This document shows, one piece after another, positions 1 to 8,100 of a stretch of DNA of 64,000 bases; within the stretch, counting starts at the first letter, position 1; each line of letters opens with the position of its first letter. Source of the DNA: Ascidiimonas sp046199005 (GTDB lineage: Bacteria; Bacteroidota; Bacteroidia; Flavobacteriales; Flavobacteriaceae); contig CP176050.1 in the NCBI GenBank assembly GCA_046199005.1, positions 992,001 to 1,056,000 on the forward strand, given 5' to 3'. Below the pieces are notes generated by a model, which worked only from the letters and a program-made list of their open reading frames with translations, did not search any database and was not told where the DNA came from. The translations under genes and the position numbers were made by a program.

Positions 1-2048
1 ATTTCTTTAAAGCTACCAAATGGATTCGGACGCATCTTCCACATGCAAGTGTAAGCGGTGGTGTAAGTAATGTTTCTTTTTCATTTAGAGGAAATAATAC
101 GGTACGGGAAGCCATGCACTCAGCCTTCTTATATCATGCCATTCAAAATGGTATGAATATGGGTATCGTGAACCCCGAACTTCTCGAAGTATACGATGAT
201 ATTCCTGAAGCTTTACTCACACGTGTAGAGGATGTATTATTGGATAGACGAGACGACGCTACAGAGCGATTGCTGGATTTTGCCGAAACTGTGAAGGGTA
301 TCTCAAAAACAAGTGAAAAACAGGTAAAAGAGTGGCGAAGTCTGGACCTGCAGGAGCGAATAACGCATTCTCTCGTAAAAGGGATTGATGAATTTATCAC
401 AGAAGATGTAGAGGAGGCAAGGCATTTGGTAGACAGACCCATTGAGGTGATCGAAGGACATCTCATGAAAGGAATGAATGTAGTGGGAGATCTGTTTGGC
501 AGTGGTAAGATGTTTTTACCTCAAGTCGTGAAATCGGCAAGAGTAATGAAAAGAGCAGTGGCCTATTTGCTTCCTTTTATCGAAGCCGAAAAAGATGGGA
601 AAAAGGAGTATGCCGGAAAAATTTTGCTAGCAACTGTTAAAGGGGATGTACACGATATTGGTAAAAATATAGTGGGTGTTGTTTTAGGGTGTAACAACTA
701 TGAGATCATAGATCTTGGAGTGATGGTTCCCCCTGAAAAGATCATTCAAAAGGCCGTCGAAGAAAAAGTAGATATCATAGGGTTGAGCGGACTAATTACG
801 CCTTCACTTGATGAGATGGTATACCTCGCTAATGAAATGGAAAAGGAAAATATGGATATTCCATTGCTTATTGGCGGGGCTACAACTTCAAGAGCGCATA
901 CCGCGGTAAAAATTGCTCCAGGCTACTCAAATGCTGTAGTGCATGTAAATGACGCGTCAAAAGCGGTAACGGTAGTCGGAAGTTTGCTTCAAAAAAACAG
1001 TGATGAATTCAAACAGCTTATCAGAGATGAATACGATGAGTTCCGCGTTAAATTTTTAGAAAGAGGCAAAAAGAAAGAATACCTTACACTTGAAGCCGCA
1101 CGTGCCAACAAGTTCAAAGCAGATTTTGATAGTTTTAAGCCAGTGACTCCTGCGTTTCAAGGAATTGAGGTTTTTCAGGATGTTGATTTGAAAAAATTGG
1201 TACCCTATATTGATTGGAGTCCGTTTTTCAGGAGTTGGGATTTACACGGTAAATTCCCAGACATTCTCAAAGATGATATTGTTGGAGAACAGGCGACCTC
1301 TCTTTATGATGACGCATTAGAATTATTGAATGAAGTGTTGGAAAAAAAATTATTAAAAGCAAAAGCAGTTTTTGGTATTTTTCCAGCGAATACGGTGAAT
1401 GATGATGATATTGAAGTGCAACATGAAGACAGGAAGTTCTTTTTTAGAACATTGAGACAACAACTCAAAAAACATCAGGGAAAACCTAATTTTGCGCTGG
1501 CAGATTTTGTGGCTCCGAAAGAATCCGGATTACAGGATTTTATAGGAGCATTTTGTGTTACAGCAGGTTTTGGTACTGCAGAACTAGCCGCATCTTATGA
1601 AGCTGTTCACGACGATTACAACAGTATTATGATCAAAGCACTTGCAGACCGTTTGGCGGAAGCGTTTGCCGAATATCTGCATGAAAAAGTACGTAAAGAA
1701 TACTGGGCTTATGCCGCAAACGAAACACTAAGTAATGAACAACTTATAAAAGAGTCTTACAAAGGCGTTCGACCAGCACCGGGATATCCTGCTTGTCCTG
1801 ATCATCTTGAAAAGGAAACTATCTGGTCTTTGCTTGGCGTAGAAGAAGAAATCGGCGTTAAGTTAACTGAAAGTCTGGCCATGTGGCCTGCCGCCTCAGT
1901 TTCCGGATATTATTTTGCGCATCCCGAGAGCAGGTATTTCGGACTCGGAAAAATTGCGCAGGATCAGCTCGTAGATTATGCAAACCGGAAAGGAATCTCA
2001 GAAGAAATGGCTAAAAAATGGTTAAATCCAAACCTTGCATCAGAATAA
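1..2048 (+). CDS. metH: Cobalamin-dependent methionine synthase, 3' part
   Basis: MetH transfers a methyl group from methyl-tetrahydrofolate to homocysteine through cobalamin in the cytoplasm. The reading frame is open from base 3, so the gene begins outside the window and 681 residues are visible. They start in the end of the pterin-binding domain (SVSGGVSNVSFSFRG). The cap and B12-binding domains follow, with the ligand motif DVHDIG (His codon at 651-653) and the SGL and GGATTS loops. The AdoMet-dependent reactivation domain comes last, with RPAPGYPACPD near visible residue 590. The 46-bp gap to metF, which makes its methyl donor, suggests one transcript. Whether the homocysteine-binding half is fused upstream or is a separate gene cannot be seen. 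The assignment is secure. Confidence 0.97.
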   Translation, partial: FFKATKWIRTHLPHASVSGGVSNVSFSFRGNNTVREAMHSAFLYHAIQNGMNMGIVNPELLEVYDDIPEALLTRVEDVLLDRRDDATERLLDFAETVKGISKTSEKQVKEWRSLDLQERITHSLVKGIDEFITEDVEEARHLVDRPIEVIEGHLMKGMNVVGDLFGSGKMFLPQVVKSARVMKRAVAYLLPFIEAEKDGKKEYAGKILLATVKGDVHDIGKNIVGVVLGCNNYEIIDLGVMVPPEKIIQKAVEEKVDIIGLSGLITPSLDEMVYLANEMEKENMDIPLLIGGATTSRAHTAVKIAPGYSNAVVHVNDASKAVTVVGSLLQKNSDEFKQLIRDEYDEFRVKFLERGKKKEYLTLEAARANKFKADFDSFKPVTPAFQGIEVFQDVDLKKLVPYIDWSPFFRSWDLHGKFPDILKDDIVGEQATSLYDDALELLNEVLEKKLLKAKAVFGIFPANTVNDDDIEVQHEDRKFFFRTLRQQLKKHQGKPNFALADFVAPKESGLQDFIGAFCVTAGFGTAELAASYEAVHDDYNSIMIKALADRLAEAFAEYLHEKVRKEYWAYAANETLSNEQLIKESYKGVRPAPGYPACPDHLEKETIWSLLGVEEEIGVKLTESLAMWPAASVSGYYFAHPESRYFGLGKIAQDQLVDYANRKGISEEMAKKWLNPNLASE

Positions 2049-2094
2049 AATTATTAAATCATCATAGCAAAAAAGCTATTGCAATAAAAAAAGA

Positions 2095-3051
2095 ATGAAA
2101 GTTACCGAACATATTGAGCAATCGAAAAATAAAACCTTATTCTCATTTGAAATTCTTCCTCCGCTCAAAGGACAAAATATTCAATCTATTTTTGAGTGTA
2201 TAGATCCGCTCATGGAATTTAATCCTCCTTTTATAGATGTTACCTATCACAGAGAAGAATACATATATAAAGAGCGGGAGAATGGATTATTGGAAAAGAA
2301 AGTGGTAAGAAAAAGACCCGGAACGGTAGGTATTTGTGCTGCCATTCAGAACAAATATCAGGTAGATGCAGTACCTCACATTTTGTGTGGAGGTTTTACA
2401 AAAGAAGATACAGAGAACTTTTTAATCGACCTTGGTTTTTTAGGAATTGACAATGTAGTCGCACTTAGAGGAGATGCGGTTAAAAGCGAAACGTATTTCA
2501 AACCTGAAAAAGAAGGAAATCAATATGCTTTAGACCTTGTAAAGCAAATAGAAGATCTAAATAACGGTATTTATCTGGATGAAGAAGTCTTGAATAAATC
2601 GGCAACCGATTTTTGCATAGGTGTTGCAGGGTATCCTGAAAAACATATGGAAGCGCCCAGCCTTGATAGTGATATTTATTTCCTGAAGAAAAAAATAGAA
2701 GCAGGAGCTACTTACATCGTCACTCAAATGTTTTTTGACAATAGCAAATTCTTCAGCTTTGAAAAAAAATGTAGAGAAGAAGGAATCACGATTCCCATTA
2801 TTCCGGGTTTAAAACCTATTGTAAACAAGAAGCAGCTAAATATGATCCCGCATAGATTTAGTGTAGATCTACCAGATGAATTGGTGAAAGCGGTTGTAAA
2901 ATGCAAAGATAATGCAGCGGTAAGAGAGGTGGGTATTGAGTGGTGCATTGCTCAGAGCAAGGAATTAGTAAAAGAAGGCATACCGGTACTACATTATTAT
3001 TCAATGGGGAAAGCCAAAAATATAAAAGCCATAGCTTCAGAAGTTTTTTAA
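2095..3051 (+). CDS. metF: Methylenetetrahydrofolate reductase
   Basis: MetF reduces 5,10-methylene-THF to 5-methyl-THF, the methyl donor for MetH. The 318-residue protein has the expected length for the bacterial FAD enzyme. It opens with the strand FSFEILPP, which carries the catalytic-type Glu, followed by DVTYHREEY and the GICAAIQNKYQVDAVPHILC region, and then the LGFLGIDNVVALRGD and GVAGYPEKHMEA barrel strands. TYIVTQMFFDN and PIIPGLKPI are typical of the C-terminal half. It sits 46 bp behind metH on the same strand, so co-transcription is likely. The start ATG is preceded by an A-rich stretch rather than a Shine-Dalgarno site, as is common in Bacteroidota. Confidence 0.97.
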   Translation: MKVTEHIEQSKNKTLFSFEILPPLKGQNIQSIFECIDPLMEFNPPFIDVTYHREEYIYKERENGLLEKKVVRKRPGTVGICAAIQNKYQVDAVPHILCGGFTKEDTENFLIDLGFLGIDNVVALRGDAVKSETYFKPEKEGNQYALDLVKQIEDLNNGIYLDEEVLNKSATDFCIGVAGYPEKHMEAPSLDSDIYFLKKKIEAGATYIVTQMFFDNSKFFSFEKKCREEGITIPIIPGLKPIVNKKQLNMIPHRFSVDLPDELVKAVVKCKDNAAVREVGIEWCIAQSKELVKEGIPVLHYYSMGKAKNIKAIASEVF

Positions 3052-3059
3052 ATATATAG

Positions 3060-3067
3060 TACATTTG
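3060..3067 (+). promoter_or_regulatory. Candidate -7 element for the lipid A deacylase-like gene
   Basis: TACATTTG fits the Bacteroidota consensus TAnnTTTG. It lies only 10 bp before the chosen ATG, which would give a nearly leaderless message, and no clear TTG -33 element is seen. This is a weak call. Confidence 0.3.
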
Positions 3068-3076
3068 CCGCTGTTT

Positions 3077-4180
3077 ATGGGCAAACACATATTTCTGGTT
3101 TTTCTGTTTTTTTACTCCGTATTTGTTTTCTCTCAGGAAAATAAAAATGTGGGTGTTTTAGATGTAAATTATTTCTACGGAAATACGGCCCGCCATAATG
3201 ATGATATTTTGCACCTTATCACAGGGCATCCCGAGGGATTGATCCTCAGTTACAGCAAAAAAACTTTTGGCTATGAAGAATGGGAGCAGCAATATAACTA
3301 TCCTGATTATGGAGTTTCTTTTACTTATCAAAATTTAAAAAATGAGTTTTTAGGAGAAAATTACGGTTTATACGCCCACTATAATTTCTACTTTCTCAAA
3401 AGAAAATTTATGTTTCGAATTGGTCAGGGACTTGCGGTTACAACCAACCCTTACGATCGGGAAACAAATTTCAGAAACGTGGCATTTGGTACCCGATTGT
3501 TGAGCAGTACCTATCTGATGCTTAACTACAGAAAGGAAAACATTTTTGACAGATTTGGGATTCAGGCTGGATTTTCACTTATACACTATAGTAATGCAAA
3601 TGTCGAAGCTCCCAACACCAGCGTAAATACAATCACCTTTAATTTAGGTGTTACCTATAATTTATCGGATACAGAACCAGAATATCTTTACAATCTCCAT
3701 AAAAACACTAAATCTTACCGTGAACCTATAAGGTATAATGCAGTTATAAGAACAGGTGTGAACGAGAGTGATGTGATCGATAGCGGTCAGTTTGGATTTT
3801 TGATCTTTACAGGTTATGCCGATAAACGATTGAACCGCAAAAGTGGTATTCATGCAGGAGCAGAGCTATTTTTGTCAAACTTTTTAAAGGAGTTCATCAC
3901 GTATCGTGGAATCGCGTTTCCTGGAGATTTTGGTATCGATGGAGACGAAGATTATAAAAGAGTAGGTATTTTTGCGGGGCACGAATTATATATTAACCGA
4001 TTTTCAGTTCTAACCCAATTAGGTTACTATGTGTACTATCCGGTAGAATTTGAAGGGAGGGTATACCTAAGAGCTGGCCTTAAACGTTATTTTGGTAACC
4101 ATTTTTTTGGAGAGCTTACGTTAAAGTCACACGGTGCCAAAGCAGAAGCGCTTGAATTTGGTCTTGGATATAGATTTTAA
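3077..4180 (+). CDS. PagL-like lipid A deacylase / acyloxyacyl hydrolase family outer-membrane protein
   Basis: This is a secreted beta-barrel protein of 367 residues. An N-terminal signal peptide (MGKHIFLVFLFF, ending near FSQ) precedes many alternating aromatic strands, and the protein ends in LGYRF with a terminal Phe, as outer-membrane barrels do. The segment LIHYSNANVEAPN matches the PagL signature His-x-Ser-Asn, whose His and Ser are catalytic for removing the 3-O acyl chain of lipid A. About 170 residues after this domain are not explained by PagL and look like further strands. An in-frame TTG 12 bp upstream is less likely than the ATG used here because the signal peptide begins at the ATG. 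The activity is inferred from the motif only. Confidence 0.72.
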   Translation: MGKHIFLVFLFFYSVFVFSQENKNVGVLDVNYFYGNTARHNDDILHLITGHPEGLILSYSKKTFGYEEWEQQYNYPDYGVSFTYQNLKNEFLGENYGLYAHYNFYFLKRKFMFRIGQGLAVTTNPYDRETNFRNVAFGTRLLSSTYLMLNYRKENIFDRFGIQAGFSLIHYSNANVEAPNTSVNTITFNLGVTYNLSDTEPEYLYNLHKNTKSYREPIRYNAVIRTGVNESDVIDSGQFGFLIFTGYADKRLNRKSGIHAGAELFLSNFLKEFITYRGIAFPGDFGIDGDEDYKRVGIFAGHELYINRFSVLTQLGYYVYYPVEFEGRVYLRAGLKRYFGNHFFGELTLKSHGAKAEALEFGLGYRF

Positions 4181-4218
4181 ATGGAACAAAAGAGCAGTGT
4201 AACCAAAAAACATCAGAA

Positions 4219-4971
4219 ATGGGAAAAGCAAAATATATTATAGTATTTGTCTGGATGTGTTTGGCTTGCAATAATGAAAATGCTCCGGATTGTTTTCAAT
4301 CTGTGGGGAAGATCATTCTGCAGGAAAGAAGCGTGACACCATTTTCCAGAATACTCGTAAACGAAGGTTTACATCTTATCATCAAGCAGGGTGATGAATT
4401 TTCTGTGTTCATTGAATCTGGTGAAAACCTAATAAATGACGTTGAGGTAAGCGTAAGGGAAGATCGTTTGACCTTGACAAATAATAATACGTGTAATTTT
4501 TTCAGATCTTATGAAAATACAACCGCTTATGTCACGGTGCCGGATTTGAAAGAGATACGGAGTTCTACACAGTTTGATGTGCGTTCAGAAGGGGTATTGG
4601 CATTTGATGACTTCTCAATAATTTCTGAAGACTTTTTAGATACATCATTACAAAGCGTAGGAAACTTTTACCTCAGATTAGATTGTGAAAACTTTAGAGT
4701 GGTCTTTAACAATCTTTCAAATGCTTTTGTATCTGGAGAAGTACGTAATGCCGATATTGAATTTCAATCTGGTAATGGCAGATTCGAAGCTGAAGACCTA
4801 CGCATAGAAAACGCAGAAGTTTTTCATAGAGGCACCAACGATATAATTCTGCATCCGGTTAACGAACTTTCTGGCGATATCTTTAGCACGGGTAATATTA
4901 TTTCGGTTTCCCGTCCGTCAGCAGTATCGGTAACTGAGCATTACCGTGGAAGATTAATTTTTAGAGATTAA
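4219..4971 (+). CDS. DUF2807-like (GIN domain) lipoprotein
   Basis: The 250-residue protein starts with a short hydrophobic segment and a lipobox-like CLAC, so it is probably a lipoprotein. The rest (RSVTPFSRILVNEGLHLIIKQ, then repeated short strands with DVRSEG, FNNLSNAFVSGEV and AEVFHRGTNDI) fits the head GIN/DUF2807 beta-helix family of Bacteroidota, whose function is unknown. Its TAA stop shares one base with the ATG of the next gene (TAATG), which suggests translational coupling with the LACTB-like hydrolase. Its place between two envelope proteins supports a surface or periplasmic role. No enzyme motif is visible. Confidence 0.7.
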   Translation: MGKAKYIIVFVWMCLACNNENAPDCFQSVGKIILQERSVTPFSRILVNEGLHLIIKQGDEFSVFIESGENLINDVEVSVREDRLTLTNNNTCNFFRSYENTTAYVTVPDLKEIRSSTQFDVRSEGVLAFDDFSIISEDFLDTSLQSVGNFYLRLDCENFRVVFNNLSNAFVSGEVRNADIEFQSGNGRFEAEDLRIENAEVFHRGTNDIILHPVNELSGDIFSTGNIISVSRPSAVSVTEHYRGRLIFRD

Positions 4972-6089
4972 TGAATCACAAAACTTATTTTCTTATGTTT
5001 CTAAGTTTTTTCTCATTCCTTAGTTCGTTGTGGAGTCAGGAATCAGGAAATATTCCGCAGGTGGCTTCTGTAGGAGAGAACAAGAAAGTAGATAAATGGG
5101 CAACCAAACTCGTTAAGAAACGTAAAACTCCGGGTCTGGCAATTACTGCATCAAGAAACGGAACGGTTGTCTGGCAAAAAGGATATGGATATGCAGATCT
5201 GGAAAACAAGATACCTGTAGATGCTAAAAATACTGTGTTTAGGGTAGCCAGCGTATCTAAGCCTTTGGCCGCAACAGCACTTGCCAAAATGGTTGAAAGT
5301 AATGAGATAGATCTTGATTCTTCATTATATGAGTACCTTCCATCTTTTCCCAAAAAAAAGTACGATTTCACCATTCGGCAATTAGGAGGACATCTGGCAG
5401 GTATTCGTACGTATAAAAGCAATGAGTTTTTAAATAACGATCCGCTCTCTATTCAGGAAGGTGTTTCGCTTTTTGCGAACGATTCATTATTGTTTGAGCC
5501 GGGTACACAATACTTTTATAACAGTTATGATTGGGTGCTTATTTCTGCAGCCATGGAGAAAATAGCAAACATTCCTTTTGAGGCTTATGTAAAAAATAAA
5601 GTACTTGACCCCCTAGAAATGAATCAGACCTTTCCAGATTCTGGGGAAACTGCTGTTCCTGAATTGGCAAAATTTTATAGTCGCTCAGGTCGTCGTAGAT
5701 TCAGAAAAGCAAGATCGGTAAACAACTTTTTTAAATTGGCTGGTGGCGGTTTCCTTTCAACTTCCGAAGATATTTGTAAGTTGGGAAATGCCTACCTAAA
5801 TGATTATTTTCTTCCACAGGAAATTAAACAGGAATTTCTGGCATCGCAAAGGATCGGAGAAAATCTTACTTATTATGGGATTGGTTGGGAAGTGAGTTAT
5901 GATCATAAGAATCGGCCTTATATGGGGCATACCGGAAATGGAGTAGGAGGTTATGCAGTATTCCGGATCTATCCTGCTCAGCAAATGGTTTTTGCGATAT
6001 TAACTAATATGACAAACCCACAGTTAGATAAGGAAGTCAGCAAAATAATTGATGAGATTATGTCTGAGGTACTCCCTTTTGAGAAGTAA
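4971..6089 (+). CDS. LACTB-like serine hydrolase (class C beta-lactamase fold)
   Basis: This is a secreted protein of 372 residues with a signal peptide (MNHKTYFLMFLSFFSFLSSLWSQ). It has the SxxK motif of the penicillin-binding/beta-lactamase fold (ASVSKPLAA), a Tyr motif in FLYST-like context (YNSYDW) and an HTG motif (MGHTGNGVGG). The phrases VFRVASVSK, GGHLAGIR and AGGGFLSTSEDICKLGNAYL resemble LACTB and related serine peptidases more than true beta-lactamases. The usual Y-x-N of esterases and D,D-peptidases reads Y-N-S here. The likely role is cleavage of a small peptide or ester in the periplasm, and the substrate is unknown. Its 3' end overlaps the 3' end of convergent gldA by 32 bp. 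Confidence 0.85.
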   Translation: MNHKTYFLMFLSFFSFLSSLWSQESGNIPQVASVGENKKVDKWATKLVKKRKTPGLAITASRNGTVVWQKGYGYADLENKIPVDAKNTVFRVASVSKPLAATALAKMVESNEIDLDSSLYEYLPSFPKKKYDFTIRQLGGHLAGIRTYKSNEFLNNDPLSIQEGVSLFANDSLLFEPGTQYFYNSYDWVLISAAMEKIANIPFEAYVKNKVLDPLEMNQTFPDSGETAVPELAKFYSRSGRRRFRKARSVNNFFKLAGGGFLSTSEDICKLGNAYLNDYFLPQEIKQEFLASQRIGENLTYYGIGWEVSYDHKNRPYMGHTGNGVGGYAVFRIYPAQQMVFAILTNMTNPQLDKEVSKIIDEIMSEVLPFEK

Positions 6090-6972
6090 GTTCTGTGAAC
6101 AGGCTCTCCAGATTGCGATTCTTTTGGTTTAACTGAAGCGTTTTAAGTCCGTTATCATGTGCAAAATCAAATACTGCCGGTCGCATATCCTTAGAGTTCT
6201 TAAATTGCAATTCGTAGGTAAACCCGCCTGTATTCTTTACTGAAACTACTCCAGGAAGCTTGTTTAATAGAACTTCTTCAACGCGATAGTCAAACTCTAC
6301 AGTGATAATTTGTTCTTGTCCTTCCCGTAGATCGGCCAATTTCTGATCTGCAACGATCTTTCCTTTATTAATAATAATAACCCGCTCGCAGATAGCCTCT
6401 ACTTCCTGCATGATATGCGTAGAGAGTAAAATTGTTTTTTCCTTTCCCATGCTTTTTATGAGCTGGCGTATTTCGATAAGTTGATTTGGGTCAAGGCCTG
6501 TAGTGGGTTCGTCTAAAATAAGAACTTCAGGATCGTGTAACAATGCACATGCCAATCCTACTCTTTGACGATATCCTTTAGATAACTGCCCTATCTTTTT
6601 GTGGGATTCAGGGGTAAGACCTGTGAGTTCAATTACCTCGTTTATCCTTTTGGGAGACACCTTGTAAATGGAAGCATTGAATGCTAAGTATTCTTTCACG
6701 TACAGCTCTAGATAGAGAGGATTGTGTTCGGGCAGGTATCCCACTCTTTTTTGCACTTCCTTCCTGTTGGATGTTACATCATAACCTGCCACCAAAGCAC
6801 TACCTTCATTTCCCTGAAGAGAAGTCGTCAAAATTTTCATCAATGTAGATTTTCCGGCTCCATTCGGACCCAAAAGTCCGACGACCTCTCCCTTTTTAAT
6901 CGAAAAAGTTAATTTATCCAACGCTTTCTGAGCTCCGTAAAATTTGGAAACCGAGGTAACCTCTATAGACAT
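6058..6972 (-). CDS. gldA: ABC transporter ATP-binding protein GldA
   Basis: GldA is the ATPase of an ABC transporter linked to gliding motility in Flavobacterium, working with GldF and GldG. The 304-residue protein has Walker A GPNGAGKST, the Q-loop region VGYLPEHNPLY, signature LSKGYRQR, Walker B VLILDEP and the switch His in LLSTHIMQEVEA. A C-terminal extension (EFDYRVEEVLLNKLPGVV) is typical of this subfamily. No permease gene is adjacent, as in Flavobacterium where gldA stands apart from gldFG. It is transcribed towards the LACTB-like gene with a 32-bp overlap and no visible terminator between them. It could be another drug or lipid ABC ATPase, but length and sequence match GldA well. 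Confidence 0.88.
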   Translation of the reverse strand: MSIEVTSVSKFYGAQKALDKLTFSIKKGEVVGLLGPNGAGKSTLMKILTTSLQGNEGSALVAGYDVTSNRKEVQKRVGYLPEHNPLYLELYVKEYLAFNASIYKVSPKRINEVIELTGLTPESHKKIGQLSKGYRQRVGLACALLHDPEVLILDEPTTGLDPNQLIEIRQLIKSMGKEKTILLSTHIMQEVEAICERVIIINKGKIVADQKLADLREGQEQIITVEFDYRVEEVLLNKLPGVVSVKNTGGFTYELQFKNSKDMRPAVFDFAHDNGLKTLQLNQKNRNLESLFTELTSQKGVPQT

Positions 6973-6985
6973 GCTTCTTTTTTTT

Positions 6986-6993
6986 CAAAAATA
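6986..6993 (-). promoter_or_regulatory. Candidate -7 element of gldA
   Basis: On the minus strand this reads TATTTTTG (consensus TAnnTTTG), 13 bp before the gldA ATG. No good -33 TTG is seen. Confidence 0.4.
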
Positions 6994-7078
6994 ACCATAT
7001 AAGGTTAAATCACGAATTTTCGTTTTCATTTCTTTTCGTATCGATAACGTTATAGTTGTTTTTTGTGAATTTTTTGTT

Positions 7079-7107
7079 TTGCAGTTTCAAAATAAATACT
7101 ACTTTAG
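7079..7107 (+). promoter_or_regulatory. Candidate promoter of the aromatic amino acid operon
   Basis: A TTG at 7079-7081 is followed after 18 bp by TACTTTAG (7100-7107), seven of eight matches to TAnnTTTG. This spacing suits the Bacteroidota housekeeping sigma factor. Transcription would start near 7112, just upstream of the Phe-rich leader peptide. Confidence 0.45.
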
Positions 7108-7130
7108 CATAACAATATCGTAAGCAAATA

Positions 7131-7208
7131 ATGACAAGTACTATTTTATTTAACAAAGTTTTCTTTTTTTTCTTCTATTATTTTAGAGGACAGGAGAGGC
7201 TTTTTTAA
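7131..7208 (+). CDS. Leader peptide of the pheA operon (Phe/Tyr attenuation)
   Basis: This is a short frame of 25 codons: ATG, ten mixed codons, then five Phe codons, two Tyr codons and one Phe codon in a row (core VFFFFFYYF), ending RGQERLF and TAA. Eight of 25 residues are Phe and two are Tyr. It lies 64 bp before prephenate dehydratase and is followed by a rho-independent terminator, the classic layout of a transcription-attenuation leader. Codons 22-25 contain the strand that can form an antiterminator. The run of control codons for the end products of the operon is very unlikely by chance. The leader role is inferred; the codons and structures are read directly. Confidence 0.85.
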   Translation: MTSTILFNKVFFFFFYYFRGQERLF

Positions 7209-7242
7209 TATTGAATAATACAGTAACAATATAAAGAGTCTC
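7194..7242 (+). promoter_or_regulatory. Antiterminator pairing of the pheA attenuator
   Basis: GAGAGGCTTT (7194-7203), inside the last leader codons, can pair with AAAGAGTCTC (7233-7242): GAGA with TCTC and CTTT with AAAG around a 2x2 internal loop. This uses six bases of the 5' arm of the terminator. A ribosome stalled on the Phe/Tyr run (7161-7184) leaves the strand free, so the antiterminator can form. A ribosome that reaches the stop codon covers it, so the terminator forms. The pairing is read from sequence; the mechanism is inferred from known amino acid attenuators. Confidence 0.65.
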
Positions 7243-7265
7243 GGAAATCCGGGACTTTTTTTTTT
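7237..7265 (+). terminator. Attenuator terminator in front of pheA
   Basis: The arms AGTCTCGG (7237-7244) and CCGGGACT (7249-7256) form an 8-bp stem with one G-U pair and an AAAT loop. A run of ten T follows. The T run ends 7 bases before the pheA ATG, so this is a leader terminator and not the end of an upstream gene, since gldA runs the other way. Confidence 0.88.
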
Positions 7266-7272
7266 AGATATA

Positions 7273-8100
7273 ATGGAAGGTAAAGTAGCAATACAGGGAA
7301 TTAAAGGATCATTTCATCATCAGGTGGCATGTGAATATTTTGGAGAACATATAGAAGTCTGTGAATGTATGTCTTTTGATAAACTCGCTGATGCACTTGT
7401 TGATAAAAAGGCCCACATAGGTGTAATGGCGATCGAAAACTCAATCGCAGGTTCCATTATACCAAATTATGCTTTAATAGATAGTAATCAACTGCATATT
7501 ATAGGGGAGTTCTACCTGAACATACACCATAATTTTATGGCACTTAAAGGGCAAACTATTGATAGTATTACGGAGGTGCATTCACACCCAATGGCACTGT
7601 TGCAATGCAAGGAGTTTTTTAGAAAGCACCCGAGAATAAAACTCGTTGAAGATGCAGATACGGCCGAAACTGCCCGAAGAATTCATGAAAATAATATAAA
7701 GGGTCTGGGCGCCATTGCAAGTAATGTAGCAGCAAAGCTCTATGACCTTACGATCCTTGCTCCAGAAATACAAACAATAAGAAATAATGTTACCCGTTTT
7801 GTGATCGTAAAGACCCGTAACTCAATACTTCCCGAAGAAGAAATTAACAAGGCTTCGCTAAAGTTTCAGTTAGATCACAAAAGAGGAAGTCTGGCTGCCG
7901 TTTTAAATGTAATGAGTGATTGCAAATTAAGTTTAACTAAAATTCAATCCCTGCCAAAGATAGATACCCCCTGGAAGTATTCATTCTTTGTTGATGTTAC
8001 TTTCAATACGTACGGAGATTTTCAGAAAGCCAAGGCTATTATAAATATTATGGCAGACCACTTCAAGGTACTGGGAGAATATAAAAACGCTAGAGTATGA
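7273..8100 (+). CDS. pheA: Prephenate dehydratase
   Basis: It converts prephenate to phenylpyruvate, the committed step to phenylalanine. The 275-residue protein is monofunctional, with no chorismate mutase domain. The catalytic domain shows AIENSIAGSI and the NNVTRF motif, whose Thr-Arg-Phe is needed for activity. An ACT regulatory domain follows (KRGSLAAVLNVM). Where many enzymes have ESRP for Phe binding, this one reads IQSLPK, so feedback inhibition may differ. It is the first gene of the operon and is preceded by the Phe/Tyr attenuator. It overlaps the aminotransferase gene by 4 bp (ATGA), indicating coupling. Confidence 0.95.
   Translation: MEGKVAIQGIKGSFHHQVACEYFGEHIEVCECMSFDKLADALVDKKAHIGVMAIENSIAGSIIPNYALIDSNQLHIIGEFYLNIHHNFMALKGQTIDSITEVHSHPMALLQCKEFFRKHPRIKLVEDADTAETARRIHENNIKGLGAIASNVAAKLYDLTILAPEIQTIRNNVTRFVIVKTRNSILPEEEINKASLKFQLDHKRGSLAAVLNVMSDCKLSLTKIQSLPKIDTPWKYSFFVDVTFNTYGDFQKAKAIINIMADHFKVLGEYKNARV

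Noticed and set aside
5036..5422. Minus-strand frame of 128 codons
   Set aside because: It is opposite the LACTB-like gene, whose motifs are intact; the antisense translation has no recognisable feature.
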